Assembly: GCA_031771865.1 (NCBI GenBank)
Contig: JASISA010000010.1
Location: 1,984,001 to 2,048,000, forward strand
DNA length: 64,000 nt
Direction of reading: 5' to 3'
DNA from: Nothophaeocryptopus gaeumannii
Taxonomy: Eukaryota; Ascomycota; Dothideomycetes; Mycosphaerellales; Mycosphaerellaceae
A model generated the notes under the pieces. That model did not search any database and had not been told where the DNA came from. It saw only the letters and a list, made by a program, of their open reading frames with translations. The translations under genes were made by a program, and so were the position numbers. Position 1 is the stretch's first letter; each line of letters opens with the position of its first letter. Positions 1-12,212 of the stretch are shown here, piece by piece.

Positions 1-1584
1 TTGTCTTCATCCTTTCCATTCTCAACCGTCGCCTCGCAAACAAACTCGCTCCTCTCCCTCCTCAACTCATCATAAAGCCAGACGAGTTCGTCGATATCGC
101 CAGCCTTCGTGCCAGGCTGCAGTAACGTGGCGATGGAGAGGCCGTCTTCCATTGCTTGGGCCGCGCCCTGTCCGAGGACTGTTCTTCTTGTCAGCCATCC
201 CTTCGATGAAAACCTTCACCCCATCTTCAGCCTTTGAGGCCACTTACAAGGCAAGAAAGGATGAGCAGCATCCCCAATCAACACAACCTTCCCAGTGCAG
301 AATCTGTCCGGCTGGGGTTCGAGTTGGGTCAACTGCCACATTTTGAGGTTGGCGGCTGGGTCGGAGGCGTAGGAAAGGAGTTTGTGAGTCCAAGGGGCGA
401 AATGGGAGAAGCCATTGAGGAGGTCACCGTAGCGACCCTGCTGGGCCCAGTCTGTGAAGAGCAATCAGTCAGCAGGTGTCGTGAGATGGGTTGTCGTACT
501 CGTGTTGTGTTGCCAAGCATGCCATCTCATCGATGCAGTGAGTGAGCTGGAGCCCTAAGCCCCTTCCCAACTCCGCCCACAAGCGCATCGTTCAGCCGCA
601 AGCCACACCACATCCTCCCCAAAATAACGAAAGGGCTTTGTACTCACCATCTCCCCGACCATGCGTCTCCACATCCGGTATAAACGCCGCAAAATTTATC
701 ATCGTATTCTTCCTGCAGGGATAAACAATAAACTTTCTATCCTTTCCCCCAACATCCGCGAAATAGCCCGGCTTCTCGATGACATGTCTGATCTCCGGGT
801 CTGCGAGGATAGTCGATCGAGGGACCATCCATCGATAGCAGCTCTTTCCGTAAGGGACGAGTTTGAGTTCTGGGAAAAGGAAATGTCTCGTGATGGAGTT
901 GTTCCCATCAGCGCCGATAACCAGATCGGAGTTGAAGATTCGTCCGTCGTCGAGGGTGACTGTTCCGGTCTTGATGTCGAGGTCCGTGACGTGACAGGCC
1001 AGATGCAATACCGGCAACGGTCCCTTGCCGTTCTTATCGAGCACAAGTCGTTTGAGCTCGTTGTGAAGATCAACCCGGTGACACAACAACCAAGGTCTAT
1101 TCTCTCCATTCTTCCCTCTCCACTTCTCATCCGCCCATTCCAAACTCTGTGTCATCTTGATTTCTCCTGTTGGTCCATGCACAACAGTATACCCTTCACA
1201 CTTATTGGCGCCAGAAGTTTCGGAATCCCAGCCAAGACGTTGGAGGAGGGAAGAGGCATTGGGGCCAATGTAGATTGCTGCGCCAGTTTCTTTGTGTTTC
1301 TGGAAAGAGGATTTCTCGAGGAGGGTTACGAAGTGGCCGTTCTGGCGAAGGGCGAGGGCGGCTGTGAGGCCTGAAGGGCCGGCGCCGATGATGGTTACCC
1401 GGAGGCCCTGGGAGGGCGTGGCGCTGCTTTGGAGGTTGCTGAAGACGCCATCGTTTCGGAGCCCGCTGGGTAGACCGTCAAGGCCGATTGTGTGGCCATT
1501 GATAGTCACATCGCTTGTGCCACGCCCACGGCCATTGGTTTGTCCCGCTGCTCCAGCTCCAGAAAGATCTAAAGTAGAGCTCAT
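1..1584 (-). CDS. FAD-dependent monooxygenase (salicylate hydroxylase-like), 3' end cut by window edge
   Basis: Flavin-dependent aromatic hydroxylase family; the substrate cannot be told from sequence. Seen: a Rossmann FAD-binding motif VTIIGAGPSGLTAALAL, a DG motif VIGADGNNSITRHF, and the second FAD motif VVLIGDAAHPFLP followed after an intron by GQGAAQAMEDG. I read three exons: 648-1584, 248-451 and 1-178, with introns starting GTGAGT (647) and GTAAGT (247). Codon phase is kept across both, and the joined protein matches the family order. The ATG at 1584 is preferred over an upstream in-frame codon because the extra residues look non-coding. The N-terminal 65 or so residues before the FAD motif are low complexity. 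The C-terminus runs off the window, so the gene is partial. The family is well supported; substrate and pathway are unknown, and no biosynthetic neighbours are visible. Confidence 0.85.
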
Positions 1585-2411
1585 CTTGAACCAGCTAAAG
1601 TCGTCGTTGCAAGGCTGTATTCGATAAAGGTATACCGGTTTATGTTTCGATTGTCTTCGATTGTGTTTCCAAGCTTGGAAGCCTGAGAAGAAGGGTGCCA
1701 TTATCTATTATATATTCACGGCCCAGCCGTTAGTAGACAGTAGTGCAGTAGTGCAGTACTGCCGTTCTGGTCACCGTGGTAAGCCGAGACCGAGCTCAAG
1801 GCTGCCGATCAATGTGGATGAGTGCAGTCGGGTTGCGATATTGCGAAGCGGCAGTGGATGCTGCTGATGTGCGACGTGAGTCAAAGGCGTTGTACGAAGT
1901 GCAGTGACATCTTCTTAGCGGGACCGCAGTGATACTTACACCTGGTCGCGTTTCTAAATGTCCGACTCGAACAACACCCTGGTATTCCAAGTCGCATGCT
2001 GGTGCGAACTACATCGGACATTTCTTGAAAGCCGTTGCGCAACCACGCACCGAATTGCTGGCAGGCGACATTCGATGTCCGCTGATGGAGACGATGCGCA
2101 TCGACCTTTTCGGCCCCAAGGGCATCACAGGGACACGTCGAGGGCAACATGGGTAAGGATTCCATGTAATCTGAACACCCTGGTCAATAGGGTAGAACCG
2201 AGAAGCTAAATTAAGAAAATGCCGCGCTTCTTCCAGCCAGCGGAAAGGGAAGGGTTCCTAATCATAAGCGAGCTGTCGCCGTCACATAACCAATCTCTAC
2301 AAACTGGATGCCTCATCCAGCTGCGATGAGCAGCTTGCTTCAGAAGTATCACTCACGCCATATCATCCTGATCCATAAGCCCTTCATGCAATCGTTCGTA
2401 CGCACAGCTAA
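1585..2411. other. Intergenic, between the monooxygenase start and the SMC4 3' end
   Basis: About 830 bases upstream of the monooxygenase and downstream of SMC4. Only short overlapping ORFs without recognisable motifs occur. I see no supported gene or repeat. Confidence 0.5.
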
Positions 2412-5400
2412 TCATGCAGGAAGAGCTGCTTGCGCTTGACGCGGGACAATGTAGTCTCTGTTCTCGACAGTAACGCTCTTGGTCTGTTCCAAAAGGTGAA
2501 GTTAGTCGTTGGTTTCAACATCGTCCGTTCACGCTTTACAAGGACAGGCCTCGCTGTATGATCGCCAAGCTGCCAGAAGCCTGAGAGGGGAACCTAAATA
2601 TTGCCATGAGTAACACCGGAACTGACTTACCATATGATTGACCTTGTACACTCCCACCAATCTGCTTGCTAGCTCAAACATGTTGTTCCGCAACGAGATA
2701 ACGATGAACTGCGCATTCTTCGTGCGCTCCTTGATGTACGCAGCGACGATGCTGACATTGCGGAAATCCAGCGCAGCATCGATCTCGTCCATGACGTACA
2801 ACGGCGTCGGCTTGTAGTGATGGAGCGCAAACACCAATGCGAGAGAAGAGAGCGTCTTCTCACCACCGGACAGGTTGCCAATGTTCTTCCAAGACTTCTT
2901 TGGCGGCATGACTGAGAATAAGATGCCTTCACTGAATGGGTCCAAGGAATCGACCAGCTCCAGTTCCGCATTACCGCCCATGGTGATCATCTGGTACATC
3001 TCTTTGAGACGCATCGAGATCATACTGAAGCCTTCCATGAAGCCTTCAAGGCGCATACGGCGAAGCTCGTCTGTTCGCTTCTTCGCGGAGTCGCGAGCGG
3101 CAAGGGCACTATTGAGGTCCTCTAGGCGGTCACCGTACTCTCTTACACGACGACGGTACTCTGCGAGAACCGAAAGCTCGACTGCTGATGAGGTGCGCTC
3201 CTCGAGACCTGCAATGGCGGCTTTGAGTTCGTTTTTGTCCAGATCCTCCAGTTCATCTCGAGACAGCTCAGGTACAGGCTCGGGGTCCTTCTCTTCGCCA
3301 TCTTCACTGACGTTTTGCAGCGTGAGCTTGCCCAACTTCTCAGCCCAATAGTGCTGCTGCTTCTGGTTGGTAGAGAGATGCTTCTGATTCTCTTCAAGCT
3401 TGTTGCGCATCTCGACCTCCGCGCCGCGGGTGTTGTTGAGCTCTGAGGTCATTTCGTCAAGCTGCTTTCTCATCTCTTCCAGCTCATCCTTTTTCTCCTC
3501 GAGCGCGATCTTAGCTTCTTCATACTGCGTTCGAAGGTCAGTGTTTCCGGTGTTCTGGTTGTTGACGCTCTCTTCGACCTTTTCAAGGTCCTTGGCAATC
3601 TTTGCCAGCTCAGTCTCAGCGTCTTGCAGCGACTTCTCCTGCTTCGCTTGGGCTTTGACGGCCTTGGACTTTGCCACTTCAGCGCTATTGAGCTGCTCGG
3701 TAAGGAGGTCAATCTGCTCCTTGAGTCCATCCACTTTGGCTTTTTGGCCACGCAGCTTGACACCACCAATCTCCAGAATCTTGTCCTGCAATTCTTTGAT
3801 GTCGGCCTCAATGCCTTCCGTCTCAGATTGCAGCTTCTCAACCTCCTTCTGCAGGCTGCTGATGCTCTTCTCGAGACTAGCCGTCTTGCTCTTGTCAGAT
3901 TTTGACGTGCGCTGCTCACTTCCCAGCTCCTCGATACGCTTCTGAGAGTCCTCGATGTTGCGATCAATACTCCCGAGCTCTAATCCGAGCTTCTGAGCCT
4001 GAGTCTCGAGTTTCGGTATCCGGCCTTGCAATTCGCGTATTTGACCCTCGAGCTCGCGCTGCTGATCTTGAAGAGCAGAGTATTCTTTCTCGAGCTCTTC
4101 GCGGTCGCCTTCGTATTTTGTCACTTGCTCCTTGGTGACATCAGATGCGACCTTGGAAGACATCGCGCCTTTTGCGACACGGTTGCCACCACCGCTCATG
4201 ACACCAGACTTATCGATGAGCTTTCCCTCCAGACTGACCACGCGCCATCTCTTGGCACCATAGGCGACACGGTCGGCTTGCTGAGAGTCCTTCGCAACGA
4301 TTGTGTTTTGGAGGACACTATAGAACGCAGGCAAGAAGCGCTCGTGCTTGCTCTTGACCAGATCAAACAAGCGTGGGCAGTTCTCTGGAGTCTCGATCGG
4401 CGACAAGTCTCGCTTTGGCAGGCGGTCCAGACAGATGAAATTCGCTCTTCCCAAATTATTCTTTCGCAGATACTCGATGCACTGTTGTGCTGACTCGACC
4501 GTGTCAACGACCATATTGTCAAGAGAAGGGCATGCCGTAGAAATGGCGATGTCGTACTTGGCATCTATGGCACCAAGATTCCCCAGGCGGCCGTGGAAGC
4601 CATCAATACGACCGGACTCCTTCAAACGAGTGAGGCCAGCGAGAACATTGCCTTGGCTTTGGGTTGCCGACAAGCTCGCGCGTGCCTCATCAGCCTTTTG
4701 CCGGGCATTTGAGAGTTTTGACTTGATTGAAGGCTCTTTCGCAGAGACCTGATCAAGCTCCTTCTGCACCGCCTGGACCTCCTTCTCGGCGATCTTGCGT
4801 TGCTTTTTGCAGTCTTCTATTTCAACAGCCTTAGCTTCTCGTTGATCCTGAAGACCAGCGATCTTGGCTTTGACTTCAGCCACAGCGGTGGCACCGGCGT
4901 TCTCGCGCTCACGCATGATGTCTACTTCACTCTGCGCGACAGCTATCGAGGACTGCTTCTCGTTGACCTTGGCGTTCCAGGGCTCAAGCTGCTTTTGCTT
5001 CGCAGCAATATCATCACTGATACCTTGAGTCTTGCCTTTGAGAGATTCGCGAATCTTGGCCAGCTCTTGATCCTCAGCGTGCACCTCCTGTTCAAGCTCT
5101 TCAATTTGGCCAGTCAAGCGCTCGATATCGTCACTTGCGTTCTTTGCCAGATTCTTGGACTGTGCAATCTCGAACTCGGAGGAGTCACGGGTCTTCTCCA
5201 GCTTCTTCTCCTTGTTCTTCAAATGCTTCTTCTTTTCCTCGATCTTGACATTGGCCTTGTCGATGTCATCAACTTGCTTCTTGACAGTCTGAGCTTCCTT
5301 TTCCATCTTGTCATACACCTTGCTCTCGGCTTTATGCTGCTTCTCCAAGGCCTTCATCTCTTCTTCCGCGCCCTTGTGCCTGTCAAGCTCCTCATTCAAT

Positions 5401-7052
5401 TGGCCCTGAATTTGAGCCACAGCCTCTTCAGCCACCTCAATGTTGTCGTTGCATTCTGCGATGTATACTTGCCACAGCGCAGATTGTTTGCCAGCAAGCT
5501 CGTTCTCATCGCGTATGTATGCAAGAGCCTTCTCTTTCTTGTCCTCCAGCCCGTTCTTCTCTTTCTCGACGTGCTGCACACGATTACTCTTCTCCAAGCA
5601 GACTTCGTTGAGTGCTTCGGTCTCGGTCGCAGCTTCTTCGATGGGCGTCTTATATTTCGAGGTGCCAATGATATCCTCTAAATACTCGAGCAGACCATCG
5701 TCGTGTTCGTTTGCGGCCTTCGGCTTCATCTGAGCAATCGATTCGACCTCGCCCTGCAAGATGAGAAAACGCTTGTGATCCAGGTCGATACCGCGTCCTT
5801 TGAGCAAGGTTGTGACCTGAGTGAAGTCGGACGTTTTGCCGTTAATATAGTATTTGCTACTATTATTTTTGAACGCTCGTCGGGAAATGACCAGGTGAGA
5901 GTCCGGTACAACTTCTGCTCCACCGCCCGGCTGGTCCATGACCATCTGGAACTGTACTTCTACCTCGCAATAGTCCAGATCGGGATACTGTGCGCTGTTG
6001 TGAATCAAAGCAGAGATCTTGCCTTGTCGCATCTTGCTGGCTCGGAAACCGAAGACGAATAGCAGCGAGTCAATGACATTGCTCTTGCCAGATCCATTGG
6101 GTCCAACGACGGAGGAGAACGAGGAGTGGAAAGGCCCAACCTTCTGCTCGCCTGCGTACGATTTGAAATTGGTCAGAGTCAGCCAGGTGATCACCATTCG
6201 CGCTTTGGGCTCCACTGGCTCCTGCGTTTGTGGTACACCTAGAGCTCTTTTCCGCACTACGATATCCATTGGTCGGTCCAGCTTCGTGATGTTCGCGTCA
6301 ATCTTCTTGACTTCGATACGAGTCGCATCTGGTCGTGGTGTTTGCGCAATTTCATTCGACTCCAACACGCTCTCATCTGCCGGAGGAGTTGGATTGCGAT
6401 GCGCCTTTTTGGGAGTCGCTGCGTTCTCGTCCTCGGTCGTGTCTGGCGCGTCTGTCATCTCCTCGTCTTCCTGAGGTGATTTGCCTCTGGAGGCCTGGCG
6501 CGGCGTTTGCTCGTTGATCGCGGACTCGGTGATATCCGTGAGCGGTGTTCCTAGTCTTGATTGAGACTGAGCCTGCGGCTCCGGCGATGCGGTTGCCTTC
6601 GGTGTTGGCAAGGGTGGCTGCATATCTTGCGAATCTGGAGTCAAAGAGGCGCGAGAGGCCATGCTCTTCCGTGCGGCACGCGCATCTTTGACTGTGCGTC
6701 GCTTTGGAGCTGCTTTTTTGATCGGTGAAGATGGAGCGGCCTCATCCATATCTGGCGGCGGGCTGAAAACTTGCGAGGGCTCATTGGTTGCTTCTGTGGA
6801 CTCCGGTGCATCGCTGGCTCTAGTCTGCCGTCGCGCAGCAGTCGTTCTTCGTCGTGTTGTCGCATCCCCCACGGTCTTCCGGCGCGGCGAAGCTCGTGAG
6901 ATCTTGGATGCGGGTGTGAACTCTTCCTCGTCCTCTTCGTCTTGTCTACTGACGACACTGTTGTTTTCGACGTCTGACCCGTCCTCTTCGTCGACAACCA
7001 CCTTCCTCCTCGCAGCCGCTCGTCGCGACGGCCGTACAGGCGACTCCGACAT
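2412..7052 (-). CDS. SMC4: Condensin subunit SMC4 (structural maintenance of chromosomes)
   Basis: Core ATPase subunit of condensin; with SMC2 it forms the DNA-looping motor for mitotic chromosome compaction in the nucleus. Seen: a basic and acidic N-terminal tail of about 280 residues, then Walker A GPNGSGKSN near residue 317, a long coiled coil, the SMC hinge (GFHGRLGNLGAID) near residue 820, a second coiled coil, the ABC signature LSGGEK near residue 1397 and Walker B YVMDEIDAALD. The main exon is 2631-7052. A 147-base intron (2484-2630, GTAAGT at 2630) precedes a short last exon 2412-2483 encoding TKSVTVENRDYI and the stop; without splicing the frame runs into an unrelated tail. Total about 1497 residues, normal for fungal SMC4. 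The start is the ATG at 7052 before the SESPVRPSRR tail. It is divergent from the next gene, about 870 bases apart. Confidence 0.96.
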
Positions 7053-7926
7053 GATGTGAAAGTGGTGTTGTGCTGTGGTGGTTAGTTTGGCTGTTCAGTG
7101 CAGACTCATCCCACCATGTTGATTGCAGGTAAACAAACGCGCCTCGCCCGAGCTTATCGCCAGGTCACGGGATCTTTAATATGTGCCTCAGGCTGTAAAG
7201 ATCCGGGCGCACTGATTCCGCCGGCGTTGGCCCCATGTTTCTCCAGATCTGCAGCGCTTGAAAGCTTTGTCGCCTTGTCCTGCTGTCCTTGGCATATCCA
7301 AACCAAGCCTCCCGCCGGCACTTTCGATACCTCTCTTCGACCTCATTGTCGTGGTTGGATGGTTACCATATCGAAATCATCACCGTTTCACAATTCACTC
7401 ACTTGCAATCCCAAATGCAGTCTTACATATTGGCGCTGTCGTCCAGTCAGCCGCAACTCCCGCGGAGGAGCGAACGATTCCACGTCATGCTGAGAAAGGT
7501 CTGTTTCTAGCGGTGCCGGTAATCCCGGACTTGGGAAATGAAGGCCTGTATCGCAGCGCATCTGTCAGCAACAGCCTGTGCGGTCTGCTCAAGGACACCG
7601 GGTCTTCCTCGTCCTTTGCTCGCTCCAAATCAACCCCGGTAGGTATTTCAAGTATCTATTGCTTCACCCGCGATTCTTATCGTCGTCGTTTCCTGCAATC
7701 TTCGTTCTTTTGGCCTTGAAGCGTTTCAGCGACTGCGACTACCTCATAATATACTCCAGCTTGACTCGCGAGAAGGAACGCGCTTTAAAGGCTACTTGGA
7801 GCACCAACCTCTCCCAACGACAGTTTTTCGAACAGAAAATCGCCAAAGCTCGAACACGATCGATCAAACCAGTATCGCGTACGACATATTTCCAAGCTAC
7901 AATAAACACTATCAATCTACATAACA
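7053..7926. other. Divergent intergenic region between SMC4 and the small membrane-protein gene
   Basis: Holds both 5' regions. Pyrimidine-rich stretches lie in the last 300 bases before the ATG at 7927, as is common in fungal promoters and leaders. ORFs here have no recognisable motif and are not supported as genes. Confidence 0.4.
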
Positions 7927-8331
7927 ATGGCCACATACAACCCAGCATCCTTCCCGCGCCGACCAAAGCAAAGCAACATCTTCACCGAGACCAAGTATCA
8001 GCTGCAACTCATATACTACCGATATGAGATCAACACAGCAATGTATGTTATGTCGCCAGGTGAGAAGGTCGCATACAACATGACAGTACTGTCACTGCTG
8101 GTCATGCTCTTCACCGCTGTCTACTGGTACCTACCTCATACGACCATCGTTGGGGTCCAGCGTCTCGCCTACTACATCACTGGCAGCCACCATCATCACT
8201 TACCAGCGGGAGTTGCACCTTCAATGCCGGATGTCGCGCAAGGAGTTTTACAACATTCGAGCGAAGCGACTGCAAGCTTGGCAGACAAGGGAGCTTCGGC
8301 GTTCAACGCGAGCAGGAGTTTCACACCTTAG
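7927..8331 (+). CDS. Serine palmitoyltransferase small-subunit-like protein
   Basis: A 134-residue protein with one clear membrane segment (about residues 55-75). Its core, YYRYEINTAMYVMSPGEK followed by the hydrophobic helix and a YWYLP end, resembles the small activating subunits of serine palmitoyltransferase (ssSPT/Tsc3-type), in which a short amphipathic segment, a conserved MxxPxEK-like turn and one transmembrane helix precede an aromatic-LP motif. Such subunits bind the catalytic SPT heterodimer in the endoplasmic reticulum and stimulate the first step of sphingolipid synthesis. The family call is from motif memory and so moderate. The ATG at 7927 follows ACATAACA, a good fungal start context. 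The C-terminal 55 residues are low complexity and histidine/alanine/serine-rich. No intron is needed. It could instead be another small ER membrane protein. Confidence 0.6.
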   Translation: MATYNPASFPRRPKQSNIFTETKYQLQLIYYRYEINTAMYVMSPGEKVAYNMTVLSLLVMLFTAVYWYLPHTTIVGVQRLAYYITGSHHHHLPAGVAPSMPDVAQGVLQHSSEATASLADKGASAFNASRSFTP

Positions 8332-9185
8332 AGGCCGGGTTATTTGTGAACAGAAACGAACAGAGAGGAGGTAACGAGTAACGTCTATATCACGATTAGA
8401 GGAGGCCAATAAGACTTGAGATCAGCTCTCAAGCGATTCGACAACAGCTTCACGACGACCATGCGAAAGCGCGCCCTACGATCAACGAGCTTGCAAGTAG
8501 TCGGCAGCGTAGAAATTGCAAGCCGGAGCTTCGTCAAGCGAGAAGCAACGATTTGCACTCTGGAGGTGCACTGGAAAAGACTCATGGCTTGGAAGATCAT
8601 CATATCCAGCACAGGGCTCGTTGTGAACGAGAGACCGCAGGATAGAAGGTGGCCCTTACGTGGAACGAAGCAGGGCATGAAGGACACATTCGGTGAATGT
8701 ATAGCAATAGCAGTTATGAGAAACATGATCCTGACATCAAAACGACAACATTATGAATGTCTTGAACGCTTGTTCGTCCGTGTCATGCTTGGATACGGAC
8801 GAATAAGTTCAGTCCATCCAAGTATTTCGAAACACCCCTCACCGCAAATTCTCGCTCGCTTCCTTGATACCCACATGTAAACATTTCGTGTTTCTCGGGC
8901 CACTGCCGCGCCGTTCCTTGCAAATATGAGATCATCCCTTGTACCTTGCTGATCCGATCATCCGATCATCCGATCATCCGAGCCGCAGAAAGCGTAAGGC
9001 GGCGTGAGGCGTCGACAAGGGTCTCAGGTCTCACATGCAAGATCCCAAGCTAGGTGTCACACATCATCGATTGGACTGGCACGCGACTGCTTTCCCGGAC
9101 AACAACAAGCTGAACATCAGCATGTAGCGGAAACACTTATTTGCCTGACTAGGCCTACAACACTACGAATGCCACAAAGATCACG
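8332..9185. other. Intergenic with a short tandem repeat
   Basis: About 850 bases. An open frame at 8416-8880 is probably chance: no motif, no hydrophobic pattern. Otherwise only the 8-base tandem repeat listed separately. Confidence 0.4.
8954..8980. repeat. 8-bp tandem repeat, about 3.4 copies
   Basis: The unit CCGATCAT is repeated three times plus a partial CCG. Simple sequence in an intergenic region; no function inferred. Confidence 0.9.
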
Positions 9186-10978
9186 ATGAAGACGCATGCT
9201 GGGTCTGGAGTGCTGACGACGACGGCATTGTTGTTGCCGTCAGCCTTCACTACCCTCGCAGCAGCTCCTGGTCGAGATGGCAGTGGCCAGCAGATCCCAT
9301 TGCAGGACACCATCAACACTGATGCGACAGCCGACCGACCCATTAACATCGCCATCATAGGTACAGCCATGTCACTCCTTCACCCCTCACTATCCCTCCC
9401 TACTGACTCTCCTCTCTTCCATCAGGCGCCGGAGCAGCCGGCTCATCAACAGCCTACCACCTCGCCAATTACTCCACCTCCTCCAACCTCAACTACAACA
9501 TCACCATCTTTGACCGAAACCCCTACATAGGCGGCCGCTCCACCACAGTCAACGCCTACGATTCCGATGACCACCCCGTCGAGTTGGGAGCCTCCATCTT
9601 CGTCTCCGTAAATCACATCCTGACCTCCGCGGTTGAGGACTTCAATCTGTCCACATCGACAGACGAGAACGATAACCCAAAAGGCATTCCAGGAGCTGGA
9701 TTGGGGATTTGGGATGGAGAACGTTTCGTGTTGGAGATTGATGGTGGATGGGGAGGATTGTGGGATACTGCGAAGCTGCTTTGGAAGTACGGTCTGGCGC
9801 CGGTGAAGACGCAGAGGTTGATGAAAAATGTCGTGGGGAAATTCCTGACTATGTACTCGGAGCCGGTATTTCCATTTGAGAGTCTGACACAAGCTGTACG
9901 GGACGTGGGACTATCTGGTGTGACTGCTGCTACCGGAGAGCAGTGGCTGAGGGAGAATGGGATCTCGAGGCAATTTAGTCGAGAGGTGATACAGGCGAGC
10001 ACAAGAGTGAATTATGCGCAAAATTTGAAGTGGATTGATGGATTGACAACTATGGTTTGTATGGCTACGGATGGGGCTGTGGCTGTTAAGGGAGGTAATT
10101 GGAGGATGTTTGAGGGGATGGTGAAGAGGAGTGGTGCGCACATGATGCTAGGGACGAAAGTTGCTAGTTTGGAGAAAAACGAGGATTCCGGATGGACACT
10201 GGGATATGAGGGCGTGGAGGGTGGGAAAGGCAAGGAACAGCACTTCGACGCCGTCGTAATGGCCGCGCCTTGGCAATTCACGGATATCAAATCGTTATCG
10301 CTGGAAGACATCCGCATGCCTGACAAGGTCCCCTATGTCCATCTCGACGTCACCCTCTTCACTTCACCGCACCTCATCTCGGCAAAGTTCTTCGACCTGG
10401 CAGAAGGCAAAGCTACCCCTCAAGTCATCCTCACGACGCTCCCCGATGGCGAGCCAGCACCGCAAGGCAAGAGTGGAGTGGGAAGTCCCGGCTTCTGGTC
10501 CATCTCCCTCCTTCGACCCATCGAGAACCCCAATACGGGTGCGCAGGAATATCTCTACAAGATATTTTCTGCGGAGGCACCGAATGCGACTTTCCTGAAT
10601 AGCCTTATCGGCATCCACGGCCGTGACGATAACGAGATCAACGAACACGACTTCACCTGGATGTATAGGAAGCTGTGGCACAGCTATCCTTACGAATACC
10701 CGCGCGTCACGTACGAAGATCCGAAGTTGGATGATGGGTTGTGGTATACAGGTGGTATGGACAGTTTTATAAGTACGATGGAGACGAATGCGTTGATGGG
10801 AAGGAATGTGGCGAGGCTGATTGCTGATGAGGAGATTGGGAGGAGAAGTGAGGAGGAGAGCGGAGTGGATAAGAGGGACGGAGGGATCTTTGGGAAGATG
10901 GGAAATGGCGATTTGGGCGTGAAGGGGGAGTGGGTGCTGGAGGATGAGAATGATCGGTACGCTGTGCCGGTCGGGTGA
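9186..10978 (+). CDS. Prenylcysteine oxidase (prenylcysteine lyase family)
   Basis: FAD-dependent thioether oxidase that degrades prenylated cysteine released from farnesylated or geranylgeranylated proteins, in the secretory/lysosomal route. Two exons: 9186-9360 and 9426-10978, with a 65-base intron (GTACAG...CATCAG) that rejoins the FAD motif INIAIIG|AGAAGSS in phase. Seen: an N-terminal signal-like segment (LLLPSAFTTLAAAP), the dinucleotide-binding glycine motif near residue 56, the acidic end of its second strand in TIFDRNPYIGGR, then VELGASIFV and a C-terminal region with WYTGGMDSFISTMETNALMG, as in family members. About 575 residues. The last 50 residues are charged and low complexity. 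The start is the first ATG giving a signal peptide. An alternative would be a broader amine-oxidase-like flavoprotein, but the GGRSTTVNAYD and LGASIFV segments favour prenylcysteine oxidase. Confidence 0.85.
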
Positions 10979-11462
10979 GAGGTGGGGAGATGAATGAATA
11001 TTGTTATGACTGCGACCGACACGTCTGATTCTAGACGAGGTGAGTGCGTGCTGCTCCTCTGCCGATGACTGACCGAGTATAGGTGCATTCCTCGGGCATA
11101 TTCGTCGACACACACGTGCTTGCCTGTGACTGCATTGTCACATGCTGATTGCTTTTATTCACTTCTCGAAATTCGCGGCGCTTCGTTTGACTTCTGTTTG
11201 CTTGAAAGCAATAGGCAACGCAAGTACAACTTCCTTCTCTACAATAACCACATTCCCTCGATATCGCACGGTTGCTCTTCGACACAACACCAATACCCTC
11301 GCGCTTACCGGCTCACAACGACATTAACCACAAATCTACTAGCGACCTCGCGAGACGACCGCGACACAATCATCTTTGCCGCCCACATCCTCGAAGCCCA
11401 ACCGCGCGACACGCACTCAAATTTCTTACTAACGGCTGAACTTCTCGACTGCGACAAGCTCC
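10979..11462. other. Intergenic, upstream of the BTB array
   Basis: About 480 bases between the prenylcysteine oxidase stop and the first BTB-array ATG. Short ORFs only; no supported feature. Confidence 0.4.
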
Positions 11463-12212
11463 ATGGACCACCAGCTCAATCTCGAGGAGACTGTTCTGAG
11501 GTAGGCTAAACTCTCTCGTTCCTCGCAAGGCTATGCTGACTCTTATAATAGCTTCGACGAGTCCCGCATTAAGCTTGTCGTCGGTAAAGACAAGCTCAAA
11601 TGGAAGGCTTATCGATCGCAGCTCGAGCGCTCCCCATTCTTCAAGGCCGCCCTCAATGCGCGATGGGCAGAAGGTCAGAATCGCAAGGTCGAGCTTCCTG
11701 AGGACGAACCCGACACGGTGCGCATCTACCTGCACTTCCTCTACACGGGCCAGATTCCACGCTTCGAATACGCGACGCTCGCGCGCCTCTATGTCTACGG
11801 CGAGCGGGTCATGGATGTGAAGTTCAAGAACGCCGTTATCGACAAGATCATCAGCGAGACCAAGATGCCCGCCGACGATGGTACTGTGTACTACCCGACT
11901 GCCAGCAGCGTGGACATCATTTATGCCGGCACTCCCGAAGGCTCCCCTGCTCGTAAGCTCCTAGTCGACCTCTTCTACAAGCATGGCGCCCAGAGCTGGT
12001 TCGAGGGCCACGAGTACGATCTGGAGTTCTACCGCGATCTATCGAAGAGACGGGCTTGCGCGAATGAGGGCGATGACGTCTATGAATACGCCTTGGGCTC
12101 TGCCAGGTATCATGAGCAGACGGAGGAAGAGAAGAAGGCAGATTCTTCGGCCATGGACTATGCGCTGTCCTCTGTTGCCTCATCTCATAGCGATGGCTCG
12201 GACGAGGAGTAG
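11463..12212 (+). CDS. BTB/POZ-domain protein, array copy 1
   Basis: BTB/POZ fold proteins mediate dimerisation, often as Cullin-3 ubiquitin-ligase adaptors; the partner is unknown here. Exon 1 is 11463-11500 (38 bases), the intron is 11501-11551 (GTAGGC...ATAATAG), and exon 2 is 11552-12212; 232 residues. The BTB core is recognisable: IKLVVGKDKLKWKAYRSQLE, then SPFFKAALN and LPEDEPDTVRIYLHFLYTG. It is followed by an array-specific C-terminal block, RKLLVDLFYKHG...FYRDLSKRRA, and an acidic Ser/Asp/Glu tail. The start at 11463 is chosen because the same tiny exon 1 with a phase-2 junction recurs in all array members. First of five tandem same-strand paralogues. No MATH, BACK or Kelch domain is seen. 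Confidence 0.85.

Noticed and set aside
661..1374. 237-codon plus-strand frame over the monooxygenase
   Set aside because: Antisense shadow of a gene with clear FAD motifs on the other strand.
4800..5681. 293-codon plus-strand frame rich in Leu/Phe inside SMC4
   Set aside because: Antisense shadow of the SMC4 coiled coil: Lys/Glu codons read backwards give Leu/Phe.
8416..8880. 154-codon plus-strand frame
   Set aside because: No motif, no family resemblance, intergenic composition.
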